Part shown: positions 8,351 through 16,917 of the stretch, one piece after another | Layout: every line of letters begins with the position of its first letter | Position numbering within the stretch: the first letter of the stretch is position 1 | NCBI RefSeq assembly: GCF_003337375.1 | Contig: NZ_QPJD01000023.1 | Span: 1-64,000, forward strand | Source of the DNA: Paenibacillus prosopidis | GTDB lineage: Bacteria; Bacillota; Bacilli; Paenibacillales; Paenibacillaceae | DNA: 64,000 nucleotides | Direction of reading: 5' to 3' | Notes under the pieces: model-generated | What the model saw: the letters and a program-made list of their open reading frames with translations, nothing else | What the model was told of the DNA's origin: nothing | Database searches by the model: none | Program-made: the position numbers and the translations under genes

Positions 8351-8697
8351 AAATCAAAGAATCGGGATTGATCTTGTTTTTGGAAAACTACGAGGAAAAC
8401 GTGACGTTTTATACGGATAAACTTGGCCTTCCCCTCAGAGAAAGAAAAGAAGGGCTTTCGAAGCTTGATTTTGGCGGAAGCTACTTAATGGTCGAACATA
8501 AAGGCGTATCGAGTGTTACAGAAAAGACGAGGGCCCAAAATCCAACCGTCATACGGATAGAAGTCCAAGATTTCAATGAGGCTATAAACGAACTTAGAAA
8601 TCGAGGCGTAACCGTACAGGTTCATCGGTTTGACTGGGGGACCATAGGAGCCTTTACGGATCCGGAAGGTAATCGGATAGAAATAAAGGATTATTAA
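8347..8697 (+). CDS. VOC (glyoxalase/bleomycin-resistance fold) protein
   Basis: A 116-residue single-module VOC protein with the beta-alpha-beta-beta-beta pattern (FLENYEENVTFYTDKLGLPL near the start, TIGAFTDPEGNRIEI at the end). Family members are metal-dependent lyases, dioxygenases or binding proteins, usually dimeric. The C-terminal Glu of the usual metal site is present in NRIEI. It starts inside the stop codon of the FMN reductase gene. The reaction is unknown; a detoxification role alongside the reductase is plausible but unproven. Confidence 0.8.
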   Translation: MKIKESGLILFLENYEENVTFYTDKLGLPLRERKEGLSKLDFGGSYLMVEHKGVSSVTEKTRAQNPTVIRIEVQDFNEAINELRNRGVTVQVHRFDWGTIGAFTDPEGNRIEIKDY

Positions 8698-8716
8698 AAC
8701 ATGTGATGTTGTCTGA

Positions 8717-8775
8717 TGAAAATAAAGGTTTAGACTAATCAGCATAAAGATGCAGCGGCAGCTTCAGAGTCTGAA
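8717..8775 (+). repeat. Partial copy C of the interspersed repeat
   Basis: GAAAATAAAGGTTTAGACTA and GCAGCGGCAGCTTC match the left half of the repeat family seen at 2225, 3590 and 25393. The right arm with CTGCCGCTG and the T-run is missing, so the usual terminator hairpin cannot form. The degenerate copy lies between the VOC gene and a convergent small gene. Confidence 0.55.
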
Positions 8776-8964
8776 AGTTTTGATATGAATACATTCGGCG
8801 CTATAATTATCGCAATTAAGCCCATGCGTGGTGTTTAGATATTTATGATAATCTTGATCTGATGGTGTCGTAAAAAACATCATAGTTAATAAGAAAACAA
8901 TTGCCAAAATAACGTATCTTTTTTTCTTTATATTGATGTCCCCCTTAACGTTTGAAATGACCAT
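8764..8964 (-). CDS. Small single-pass membrane protein of unknown function
   Basis: A 66-residue protein with a Lys/Arg cluster (KKKRY), one hydrophobic helix (VILAIVFLLTMMFF) and a short outer tail TTPSDQDYHKYLNTTHGLNC. The ATG at 8964 lies five bases after AGGGG. The Lys-rich start, single helix and a 'TxPSxxDYxxYL' segment look like a genuine small membrane protein and not chance. I do not recognise the family. Its last codons run into the truncated repeat copy C, so the C-terminus may have been altered by the repeat. Confidence 0.5.
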   Translation of the reverse strand: MVISNVKGDINIKKKRYVILAIVFLLTMMFFTTPSDQDYHKYLNTTHGLNCDNYSAECIHIKTFRL

Positions 8965-9189
8965 CAATTCCCCTTTTTACTTGAATTCTATTTGTGTAAA
9001 TTGTTGCACTCTACCCTAGAACTTTATAAACAATGTACTTTCACTGTTCCATTATCATCTTCCAACACAGCATTTTAAACTTACTCTCGCCACTATTTAT
9101 GGTTGAAAATGTTGCGGATGGTTTAAGATGGTTACAGGAAGGGTATACGCCATAAGCCGCCCTTTCCACCATTCGTGAAGGGGGAACTT

Positions 9190-9759
9190 ATGATGATTAA
9201 ATGGATATTTGAGCCTTTAATGATACATAAGAAGAGCATTGCCGCATGGACAGCATTTGGAATAGGATTGGCATTATTGACAGGCTGCGGAAATTCAACA
9301 CCGAAAGATATGGTGAATCCCGTGCCAAGCGCTGCCTCCTCCACAGCTCCGGCAATTACAACTGAGGAAACGCCAGCCATGAGCAAGGAGGACAACCCGT
9401 TCGCTGCCGCAGGCATTGACGATCCGAAAGCTTTTATCAAAATGTTCGAGATTGCCAAAACGGCTGTAGCAATCGGTGATAAGGAGGCCGTTGCTGAGCT
9501 TGTTCTATTTCCGTTAAGAGTGAATGCTGAAACTTCCAGGGAGGTAACCTCGAAAAAGGAGTTTATTGATCAATACGATACAATTATCACCGATCCGGTC
9601 AAAGCTGCGCTTGCTAAGCAGAAAGTGGATGAACTATTCGTGAGGGACCAAGGCGTGATGGTCGGGGCTGGCGAGATCTGGTTCGGAGCATCCGCGGAGG
9701 AGCCGCAGGTCTATGGCATTATAGCCATTAACCTTGCTGCGGCCGCCTCTCAGGAATAG
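9190..9759 (+). CDS. Lipoprotein with possible NTF2/SnoaL-like domain
   Basis: A 189-residue predicted lipoprotein. The signal sequence ends in the lipobox LLTGC, so the mature protein would be anchored to the outer face of the membrane. A Ser/Thr/Ala/Pro-rich linker follows, then a domain starting near NPFAAAGIDDPKAF with an alternating helix-strand pattern (IGDKEAVAELVLFPLRVN ... GVMVGAGEIWFGA ... VYGIIAIN) that suggests an NTF2-like fold. The frame opens at GTG 9175, but AGGGGG at 9179-9184 points to the ATG at 9190 or 9193. It stands alone and no function can be assigned. Confidence 0.75.
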   Translation: MMIKWIFEPLMIHKKSIAAWTAFGIGLALLTGCGNSTPKDMVNPVPSAASSTAPAITTEETPAMSKEDNPFAAAGIDDPKAFIKMFEIAKTAVAIGDKEAVAELVLFPLRVNAETSREVTSKKEFIDQYDTIITDPVKAALAKQKVDELFVRDQGVMVGAGEIWFGASAEEPQVYGIIAINLAAAASQE

Positions 9760-9782
9760 CTTTCGGTCTTTAACGATTGCGG

Positions 9783-11780
9783 CTATGATCCGGCAAGCGC
9801 TTTGCGAACGGACAAAATATATTTGGATTGATCAAGAGGGTTAACGCCCCGTCGTACCCGCTCCGCTTGTACGTCCGGCGGACATTCTCGATAGCCTGCG
9901 AAAAAGGTAGACAAAGCTCCTCGGCCCTTCGTGAGAGAGCCGAAGCGCGCGGGGAAATCAAGGGACGTTGCGACTGGCAGTGTCCCTTCAATTTCCATCC
10001 GTTCTTGCCGAACGACAGGCGTATCGAACTCGCCCCGCATTAGAATAAGCTCATTCATGAGCTTGCCGCCGGTCTCCTCCGGCACGGAGAGTCGGAACGA
10101 AAGCATCGGCTCAAGCAGCTTAACCCCGGCCCGCGATAATCCATCCATGATGCCCATCGGAGTGGCAACGGCAAAATCAAGCGGATGCGTGTGCCACACA
10201 TGGTGCTCGCCTTCTATTAACGTAACCTTCAAATCCGTTACTTCCCAGCCGAACAGCCCTTGCTGCAGCGCTTCCGGAACACGTCTAGCTACTTCATTCT
10301 GATAGCTATCAAGCAATCGTTCAGAGCGGACGACGGATTGGTAGCTGAGTCCGCTGCCGCGTTCGCCCGGTTCAATCGTAAACCGCAAAATGGCCCAGCA
10401 AGGCTTCGGCATCGTATAGGCAATAAAGCCTTCACCTGCTTGCGCCGGTGTTTCTTTATAGATGACGGACGGCGAGCTAAAGTCCGCCTTCAAGCCGTAA
10501 CGGCTGTTCAGAACATGCGTCAGCACCTCGATCTGAATCGGCCCCATAACCTTGAGGTGCAGCTCTCGTTGCTCCTGCAGCCACTGCAAATCGAGCAGCG
10601 GGTCTTCATCCGCCAGCTCTTGAAGCGCGGTGACGACGGCCGGATACTCGGCTTCATTGCTCCAGCGCACCTGTACCGTCAGCAGCGGAACCGCGAGCCG
10701 CGTCTCACCGGGAACATAAGCGGCGCAGCCGATAATATCGCCAATTCGCACCTGATTCCAGCCGCATACGGCAGCGATATCGCCTGCGGCCAGCTTACCG
10801 ACATCCTCGGCCTTCTGACCGTCGATTTTCCGAATTTGCGTCACTTTCTCTTCAATCTGCTGCGTTTCGTTACGAACCGAATCGCGGTTGCGAATAACGC
10901 CGCTGTATAGGCGCACGTATGCGATTCGCCCCATTGCCGAATCACGCTCAATGCGGAAGACGACACCCGATAGCAGTCCGTCCTCAGAGACGGAAGGCGG
11001 CGGCAGTAGTGTAACCATCGCTTGCATTAACGGCTCGATGCCCATTCCTTTGTTCGAAGCGCCGAACAATACCGGGAACAGGTCCGCGCTCCGTGTCAGT
11101 GAAGGAAGCGCATGGTTCAGCTCCGATTTCGGCAAGGTGCCGATGTCTAAATACTGCAGCAGCAGCGATTCGTCCCGATCCGCTACGGTTTCCTCGAGCA
11201 GCTGCTTATAGGCTGCCGCTTCTGACCGCGTACCAGCACCTGAGTCAAGCAAGCTATCTGCGCCGCTAAAGCTGTCCTCCACGCCATTCGGAGCTTGTAC
11301 CGGCGCTGCCTGAGGCGACAATAACCGCCGAATTTGCTTCAGTGTTCCGAGTGGATCTGCTCCGACACGGTCCATTTTGTTCACATAGATAAGTGTTGGC
11401 ATATTTCGTTCCCGCAGCGCATGCCAAATGACCTCCGTCTGCGCCTGCACGCCCTCCACAGCAGAAATAATGAGCACCGCCCCATCCATAACGCGCAGCG
11501 AACGCTCAACCTCCGACAGAAAATCGACATGACCCGGCGTATCAACGAGGTTAACGGTTACTCCATTCCAAGTGAATCTTGTTGCAGCCGCTCTTACCGA
11601 AATGCCGCGCGACCGTTCGACCTCCAGATAGTCAGTCTGAGCCGTACCTGCGTCTACGCTGCCGAGTGAGCGAATACGGCCGCTATGAAAAAGAATTTGC
11701 TCGGTTGTTGTCGTCTTCCCCGCGTCAACATGAGCGAAAATACCAATATTCCGAATATATCGTGGGTCATTAAGCTCCAT
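9783..11780 (-). CDS. Tet(M)/EF-G-like translation GTPase
   Basis: A 665-residue GTPase of the ribosomal-protection group. G1 AHVDAGKTT is at 16-24, G3 DTPGH at 80-84 and G4 NKMD at 134-137, followed by EF-G-like domains II to V. It keeps Tet(M)-like segments such as LLEPMLSF and a domain IV ending THPLDF. Tet(M) has Tyr-Ser-Pro in domain IV loop III, which pushes tetracycline off the ribosome; the aligned residues here are His-Val-Trp (about 527-529). There is also a linker insertion near 165-200. It probably binds the ribosome, but tetracycline protection is doubtful. The gene is monocistronic. Confidence 0.85.
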   Translation of the reverse strand: MELNDPRYIRNIGIFAHVDAGKTTTTEQILFHSGRIRSLGSVDAGTAQTDYLEVERSRGISVRAAATRFTWNGVTVNLVDTPGHVDFLSEVERSLRVMDGAVLIISAVEGVQAQTEVIWHALRERNMPTLIYVNKMDRVGADPLGTLKQIRRLLSPQAAPVQAPNGVEDSFSGADSLLDSGAGTRSEAAAYKQLLEETVADRDESLLLQYLDIGTLPKSELNHALPSLTRSADLFPVLFGASNKGMGIEPLMQAMVTLLPPPSVSEDGLLSGVVFRIERDSAMGRIAYVRLYSGVIRNRDSVRNETQQIEEKVTQIRKIDGQKAEDVGKLAAGDIAAVCGWNQVRIGDIIGCAAYVPGETRLAVPLLTVQVRWSNEAEYPAVVTALQELADEDPLLDLQWLQEQRELHLKVMGPIQIEVLTHVLNSRYGLKADFSSPSVIYKETPAQAGEGFIAYTMPKPCWAILRFTIEPGERGSGLSYQSVVRSERLLDSYQNEVARRVPEALQQGLFGWEVTDLKVTLIEGEHHVWHTHPLDFAVATPMGIMDGLSRAGVKLLEPMLSFRLSVPEETGGKLMNELILMRGEFDTPVVRQERMEIEGTLPVATSLDFPARFGSLTKGRGALSTFFAGYRECPPDVQAERVRRGVNPLDQSKYILSVRKALAGS

Positions 11781-11846
11781 TATCCTTGTCTCCCTTACTC
11801 GCTGCTCCTCCCCATATCCTACCTCTGATAACGCTTTGCGGCAATA

Positions 11847-11882
11847 AGAAAACGGCTTACCAGGAAGATGCCCGATAAGCCG
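11847..11882 (-). terminator. Terminator of the MATE transporter gene
   Basis: On the minus strand CGGCTTA (11876-11882) pairs with TAAGCCG (11853-11859), followed by TTTTCTT. It lies about 60 bases after the stop. Confidence 0.7.
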
Positions 11883-11939
11883 CTTAGATAAAAGCTACAT
11901 TACGATTGCACGACAGACGGCTTCTATCACGCATAACGA

Positions 11940-13343
11940 TTAAGTCTGCACGGCAGCCGCCCTCTCCTTATGATCGCGCTTGACCAGCGCATGCTGCTCC
12001 CACGCCCTGCTCTTCCAGCGGAAAAACATAATAAACGCACGCAACCACTCATCCGCCGCGATGGCCAGCCATATGCCCGCAAGTCCCAAATCCAGCTCAA
12101 AAATAAAGAAGTAGCCTAGCGGAAGACTCATCGCCACCATGGAACCCATGCCGATCCACAGCGGATATTTTGCATCTCCTGTCGCCCTTAGCGAGTTGAC
12201 GAGTATGATATTAATCGTGCGTCCCGTTTCCAGCACAATGCTCAGCAGCAGCACGTTTACCCCTAAACGGATAATTTCCTCATCGTCCGTAAACATTCCC
12301 ATGAGCGGCTCACGGAATACGATAACAAGCACGACGGCAACTAGAGTTACCCCGCTTGCCCAGCGCACACTTTTCCAAACCCGATGATAAGCTGCCGTTT
12401 GCTCGTTTGCGCCAACGAGTCTGCCGACGATGATCGCCGTTCCCATACCGATCGCGAATGCGAACAAGTACGTAAACATCGAAATATTGTTAGCGTAATT
12501 TTTGGCTGCCAATGATGCTGCGCCCAGAAACGTCGCATAATACAAGAAGACGATTTGGCACGTTTGGTACATCACCTGCTCGAGCGCGGACGGAATGCCG
12601 ATCTTCAATATTTTAAAAATGTACTCCTTCGACATATTAACATAATAACGAAGCTCTACTCTGACGGACATAATACGATACAGCAGCCAGAAGAAGACGA
12701 CAAGCGCCAGCAGTCTGCTGATTACCGAAGAGATCGCCGCACCTTGAACGCCCATCTCAGGAAAGCCCAAGTTGCCGAAAATAAGCAGATAGTTACCAAT
12801 AATGTGAATCACATTCATCCCAAGCGATACGTACATCGCTTCCTTCGTAAAGCCGTGTACACGAATAATAGCCGATACGGAATTGATGATGGCCTGTAGG
12901 AAGATCATCCCGCCTACGATCGACAGATAGCTTTTCGCATAAACCAAAATGTCGCCCTGCAAATTCAACATCTGCAGCAAATGACCGCCGAACAGCACAA
13001 ACGTCATGCTGATGATTAACCCGACTACTAAATTGAGCGTAACCGCCAGCGCTGATATTTTCGCAGCTTCTATAAATTTGCGGGAGCCTATATATTGCGC
13101 GACAACAATCGATGCCCCGTTGCCGATTACTTCCAAAAGCAAAATCGCAATATGCAAATATTGATTGGACGCCCCAACACCCGATACCGCATCGTCGGAA
13201 ATAGCGCTTAGCATAAGCGTATCCGCGATTCCCATCAGCATAAACAAAAAGATTTCCAAAAATATGGGCCACGTCAGGAAAAACAGATTTAACCCCTTCT
13301 GCTCCTTATCCCCTTGTCCGTTCTCGGCTTCCGCCGTTGTCAT
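11940..13343 (-). CDS. MATE-family efflux transporter
   Basis: A 467-residue integral membrane protein with about 12 helices in two homologous halves. Each half has the MATE pattern: an initial segment (FFLTWPIFLEIFLFMLMGIADTLMLS) and a matching start of the second half (ILKIGIPSALEQVMYQTCQIV). Family members export cationic drugs, dyes or metabolites in exchange for sodium ions or protons. The ATG lies behind a GGTGGC-type ribosome binding site, and a terminator follows the stop. No regulator gene is next to it, and the substrate cannot be told from the sequence. Confidence 0.92.
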   Translation of the reverse strand: MTTAEAENGQGDKEQKGLNLFFLTWPIFLEIFLFMLMGIADTLMLSAISDDAVSGVGASNQYLHIAILLLEVIGNGASIVVAQYIGSRKFIEAAKISALAVTLNLVVGLIISMTFVLFGGHLLQMLNLQGDILVYAKSYLSIVGGMIFLQAIINSVSAIIRVHGFTKEAMYVSLGMNVIHIIGNYLLIFGNLGFPEMGVQGAAISSVISRLLALVVFFWLLYRIMSVRVELRYYVNMSKEYIFKILKIGIPSALEQVMYQTCQIVFLYYATFLGAASLAAKNYANNISMFTYLFAFAIGMGTAIIVGRLVGANEQTAAYHRVWKSVRWASGVTLVAVVLVIVFREPLMGMFTDDEEIIRLGVNVLLLSIVLETGRTINIILVNSLRATGDAKYPLWIGMGSMVAMSLPLGYFFIFELDLGLAGIWLAIAADEWLRAFIMFFRWKSRAWEQHALVKRDHKERAAAVQT

Positions 13344-13463
13344 GATGCCACCTTCTTCTATGAAAACTAAAGCACAAGGTATCGTAGCATATTAAGATCT
13401 GTATTGCACGTTAGAATCGCTGTTTTACATTATAAAAATTATGGCAAGCTTCCGTCCGCACAT

Positions 13464-13510
13464 AAAAAAAGACTATACCTAAGTCGTCGACACGACTCGT
13501 GCACAGTCTT
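13464..13510 (-). terminator. Terminator after the acidic protein gene
   Basis: On the minus strand AAGACT and AGTCTT form the outer stem and AGTCGT/ACGACT the inner stem, followed by seven T residues. It begins about 50 bases after the stop of the acidic protein gene. Confidence 0.85.
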
Positions 13511-13557
13511 CTTCTTTATGATTTAAAATGATAGATATCATTATTGCTCTTCAGACG

Positions 13558-13770
13558 TTAATCAGCAGCTTCTTCCTCTGCTGCCTCTTCTTCTTCCTCA
13601 ACTTCTTCTGCAGCTTCCTCCGCAGCTTCTTCTAATTCCTCTTCCAGATCAGCCTCAGCAGACTCTACTGCTTCGGCTTCTTCAACCGCTTCTTCTGCTG
13701 GAGCCTCTTCCGAAATAAGTTCTACGGTCTCTTCCGCACCTTCTTGAACTATTTCCTGTTCTTGGCTCAT
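13558..13770 (-). CDS. Extremely acidic Glu/Ala-rich small protein
   Basis: A 70-residue protein with 32 Glu, 2 Asp and 16 Ala and no Lys, Arg or His. It opens MSQEQEIVQEGAEETVEL and continues as EE and AA blocks. The ATG at 13770 sits seven bases after AGGAGG (the upstream GTG overlaps that site and is unlikely). It has a candidate promoter and a strong terminator, so it looks like a real, independently expressed gene. The composition predicts a long, highly charged helix or a disordered chain, with no membrane segment. Possible roles include binding cations or basic proteins. I do not recognise a family. Confidence 0.75.
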   Translation of the reverse strand: MSQEQEIVQEGAEETVELISEEAPAEEAVEEAEAVESAEADLEEELEEAAEEAAEEVEEEEEAAEEEAAD

Positions 13771-13800
13771 ATTATTCACCTCCTACTTCTTAATACCTTA

Positions 13801-13828
13801 ATTGTAGCGCTTTCATAGATCTAAACAA
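13801..13828 (-). promoter_or_regulatory. Candidate promoter of the acidic protein gene
   Basis: On the minus strand: TTGTTT (13823-13828), 16-bp spacer, TACAAT (13801-13806). The spacer holds ATGAAAGCGCTACAA, one mismatch from the catabolite-repression cre consensus. Both calls are tentative. Confidence 0.4.
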
Positions 13829-14041
13829 GAGGTGTAAATTGTCGTTTTATAGGAACTATTTTCGTTATTTGTTGCGTTCGCGTTCATTCGACTTCAATAC
13901 CCGTCAGAGGTCTAGGACTATATTCAGACTTACGGCGGTTTTTCGCGTATGACGAACTGGATACGATAATAACGACTATTAACAGGCTTTCGGAAATGAA
14001 TACACAGTCTTACGAAGTAATACTTTTGGGAGGGTATATGG

Positions 14042-16156
14042 ATGTTTTCACTACTCATAAGTTTGGAGCTTGGCGCTTTACTATTTTTTGTTATTTTCTC
14101 CTTTATAGCGGCGGGCAAAGCTTCAAAGCTCGTCTATAACGGAACGGAAAAGCAGCTCTATCGCAAGACGCGAAAAATGTTATTTTGGTCTGTCAGCCTC
14201 ACCCTGCTTGCGGCTGCAATGGCAGCTGCGGACACTATGCTGGCAATGACCGCCCATCCTTTATTTTGGCTGGATAGGCTGCTGGTTCGTACCCCTTTGG
14301 CCGTTATTCCGGTTGCGCTTATTTGGGTAAGCTCGTTTCCGCGCCTTCGCAAGCTTATGCAGCGCACGAGCGGGCGCACGGACACGCCGCCTGACGTCGC
14401 CCGCCGCCGCCTTGCTTCCGAGCCGGCCTTCATTATGCCTTACCGGCTGGCAGCACTTTGCTCATTAGCGTTATTTTACTTTGCCTTCGTTCCTCCTATT
14501 CCGTTCCAGTGGACGGCTGTTACGATGCCGGTTACCGTGCTTTTATTCATCGCCTGCTTGCTCTGGATGCTCCAATCGCGCCAAAACCAGCTTGCCGCTG
14601 AAGCCCCTCTCGCATACCGGCCATGGCGCCGCAGAATGAAGCACACAGGCGTTCTTCTGGCTGCAGCAGGACTAATCAGCATTCCGTTTCTAACGGCAAT
14701 GGAAAACAGCCGCTTGCCTGACCGGCTTAGCATGATGTCAGGCAAGCTCGACTACGGCACGATTGGCTCCTCTTTGCTAAATGGAAAACAGAATCAAAGT
14801 CACAATCACATCACTAAACCATCAAGCAGCACGGCAGCGGCTGCCGTCGCTTCAATCCCCGTTACAGAGCTGACGGGTCCGCGCACCGGCAAGGCGGATC
14901 GTAAATTCACACTTACCGCGCAGCATAAAACAGTTACGTTAAGCTCCGGCAAGAAGGTGGAGGCTTGGACCTATAACGGCCAAATTCCCGGTCCTGAGCT
15001 TCGCATGAAGGAAGGCGAGCTGATCGAGGTGACGCTCCTTAATAAAGATATTGAGGACGGCGTCACCCTCCACTGGCATGGGCTGGACGTTCCGAATGCC
15101 GAGGATGGCGTTGCCGGCGCAACGCAAAATGCCGTTATGCCCGGCGAAACCTACACGTACCGCTTTATAGCAGAGCAGGTAGGCACCTTCTGGTACCATT
15201 CGCATCAGCAGTCCAAAGAAGCCGTCGAGAAAGGACTGTTTGGCGCGCTTATCGTCGAGCCTGAGACGAATCCTTCTGATCCGTATGAAGACATTACGGT
15301 CATTACGCATATCTGGGACGGGGCCGGAATGGCCATCGGCGCTGACGACACGCTGCAGCGCAAAGCGATTGCGCCCGGCACGCTTGTTAAGCTGCGGCTT
15401 ATCAACACCGATGATTGGGTGCGGCAGTCCTATATTTTAACAGGGGCGCCATTCAAAGTGACAGCAATCGATGGAACCGACCTAAACGGTCCAACCGAGC
15501 TGCAAAATGTAAGTTTGGATCTGCTAACGGGCGGGCGATACGATGTAATCTTTACGATGCCCGACCACCCTGTCTTCCTGCGCATCGGCAGGGGCAAGTC
15601 ACTCGGCATACTCATGAGTAAGGATGGCAGCGGCGACATTCCGAAGCTGCCCGCTACGACCACCTTTGACCCAACGCATTACGGAACAGCTGCAGAAACG
15701 CCATTCAATGCCGAAAGTACGTTCGACCGCGAATTTATGATGATTTTGGATAATCGGTTCGCCTTCTATAACGGAAGCTTTGCTGCCTATGATACGATTA
15801 ATGGCGCGGTATTCCCGAACACGCCTATGTTTATCGTAAAGGAAGGGGAGCTCGTGAAAACAACGATCGTCAACCGCAGCTCTGTCGAACATCCGATGCA
15901 TCTTCATGGTCACCATATGCTGGTGCTCTCCCGCAATAATGAGCCGGTCACAGGCAGTCCCTGGTGGTCTGATACGCTCGATGTAGCACCTGGTGAAATC
16001 TATGAGGTTGCCTTTATCGCCGACAATCCCGGTATCTGGATGGACCATTGCCACAACTTAGTCCATGCGTCAGCCGGCATGTCGATGCACCTTATGTACG
16101 AAGGCATCACATCCCCTTATGAAGTCGGAGCGAACACTCACAATCATCCGGAGTAG
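14042..16156 (+). CDS. Membrane-anchored multicopper oxidase
   Basis: A 704-residue protein. Residues 1-220 hold about five hydrophobic helices, and a three-domain cupredoxin enzyme follows from about 270 to 690. All copper motifs are present: HWH 344-346, HSH 386-388, HPMHLHGHH from 617 and HCHNLVHASAGM from 669 with the type 1 ligands Cys670, His675 and Met680. Such enzymes oxidise phenols, Mn(II), Fe(II) or Cu(I) with oxygen. Placing the catalytic part behind a membrane domain would hold it at the outer surface. The ATG follows GGGAGGG by seven bases. Metal homeostasis or oxidative protection is possible; the substrate is unknown. Confidence 0.9.
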   Translation: MFSLLISLELGALLFFVIFSFIAAGKASKLVYNGTEKQLYRKTRKMLFWSVSLTLLAAAMAAADTMLAMTAHPLFWLDRLLVRTPLAVIPVALIWVSSFPRLRKLMQRTSGRTDTPPDVARRRLASEPAFIMPYRLAALCSLALFYFAFVPPIPFQWTAVTMPVTVLLFIACLLWMLQSRQNQLAAEAPLAYRPWRRRMKHTGVLLAAAGLISIPFLTAMENSRLPDRLSMMSGKLDYGTIGSSLLNGKQNQSHNHITKPSSSTAAAAVASIPVTELTGPRTGKADRKFTLTAQHKTVTLSSGKKVEAWTYNGQIPGPELRMKEGELIEVTLLNKDIEDGVTLHWHGLDVPNAEDGVAGATQNAVMPGETYTYRFIAEQVGTFWYHSHQQSKEAVEKGLFGALIVEPETNPSDPYEDITVITHIWDGAGMAIGADDTLQRKAIAPGTLVKLRLINTDDWVRQSYILTGAPFKVTAIDGTDLNGPTELQNVSLDLLTGGRYDVIFTMPDHPVFLRIGRGKSLGILMSKDGSGDIPKLPATTTFDPTHYGTAAETPFNAESTFDREFMMILDNRFAFYNGSFAAYDTINGAVFPNTPMFIVKEGELVKTTIVNRSSVEHPMHLHGHHMLVLSRNNEPVTGSPWWSDTLDVAPGEIYEVAFIADNPGIWMDHCHNLVHASAGMSMHLMYEGITSPYEVGANTHNHPE

Positions 16157-16181
16157 CGAACACGCGAGTACGCGAACCAAC

Positions 16182-16197
16182 CTGGACTTAAGTCCAG
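16182..16197. other. Perfect 16-bp palindrome after the multicopper oxidase
   Basis: CTGGACTTAAGTCCAG is flanked by further pairing bases (CGAA on the left, TTCG on the right). There is no clear T-run, so it is either a weak terminator or a protein-binding site between the oxidase and the next gene. Confidence 0.45.
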
Positions 16198-16291
16198 TTC
16201 GCTCATTTACCTCCAGCAGGAGGACAATATTTTCCAGGTTATGCTATGCTGATTGCAGCTAATAAAACGAGGATAGGAGTGCTATAAACCG

Positions 16292-16795
16292 ATGAATATG
16301 AGAACGATTGGCGGGCTCGTCCTGCTGCTGCTTGGCGCTTACTTATTTCTGAACCAAGGTGAAGCCTTTGGCCCCGGCAAAATATTCGCCTACTTCTGGC
16401 CGTCACTATTCGTCATCCCGCTCGGACTCTTCTTCCACTGGCTTTACTTCGCCATGATCGGCCGCAAAGCAGTAGGCGTATTGATTCCCGGAGGTATATT
16501 GTTCACCGCCGGCGTCGTCTGTCAAATCGCCATGCTCTTTAACAACTGGGGTTATATGTGGCCGGGCTTCATCCTTGCGGTTGCCATCGGATTGTTCGAA
16601 TTCTATTGGTTCGGCAATCGCAACAAATGGCTGCTTATCCCGATCAATATATTAACGGTACTCTCGCTGCTCTTCTTTGCGGTTTTTTCGATCGGCTCCT
16701 TCTACAGCAAGTACGTTCTAAGCCAGCCTATCATTGCCATCGTGCTCGTTCTAGCCGGAGCGATGATGCTGCTCAAGAAGAAGAAAGACATTTAA
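16292..16795 (+). CDS. LiaI/LiaF-like small membrane protein
   Basis: A 167-residue protein made almost entirely of membrane helices: GGLVLLLLGAYLFL, IFAYFWPSLFVIPLGLFF, VLIPGGILFTAGVVCQIAMLF, WPGFILAVAIGLFEFYWFG and two C-terminal helices ending in KKKK. The spacing and the 'WPxxxIxxGL' segments match the transmembrane domain of LiaI/LiaF-type envelope-stress proteins and related families of unknown function. AGGAGTG lies about a dozen bases before the ATG. There is no adjacent Lia-type sensor, so a stress role is only suggested. Confidence 0.7.
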   Translation: MNMRTIGGLVLLLLGAYLFLNQGEAFGPGKIFAYFWPSLFVIPLGLFFHWLYFAMIGRKAVGVLIPGGILFTAGVVCQIAMLFNNWGYMWPGFILAVAIGLFEFYWFGNRNKWLLIPINILTVLSLLFFAVFSIGSFYSKYVLSQPIIAIVLVLAGAMMLLKKKKDI

Positions 16796-16843
16796 CGTGT
16801 CCTCCTCCGCATGTTGGACTGCTGCATGGTTTGTCATACCGCG

Positions 16844-16852
16844 GTATGTTAT
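16844..16852 (+). promoter_or_regulatory. Extended -10 promoter element
   Basis: TGTTATAAT is a consensus extended -10 (TG, one base, TATAAT). No good -35 is visible. It lies about 65 bases before the start at 16918 and probably drives that gene. Confidence 0.5.
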
Positions 16853-16917
16853 AATCACAAGCATCGCAATGACAGCTGTAGTTTGCCAAGCAAACTTTGA
16901 GGAGGAGTAAGGAATCG

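Noticed and set aside
10260..10910. A 216-codon open frame on the plus strand inside the Tet(M)-like gene
   Set aside because: It lies fully opposite a gene with clear GTPase motifs, lacks a ribosome binding site and has no protein-like motif; it reflects codon bias of the real gene.
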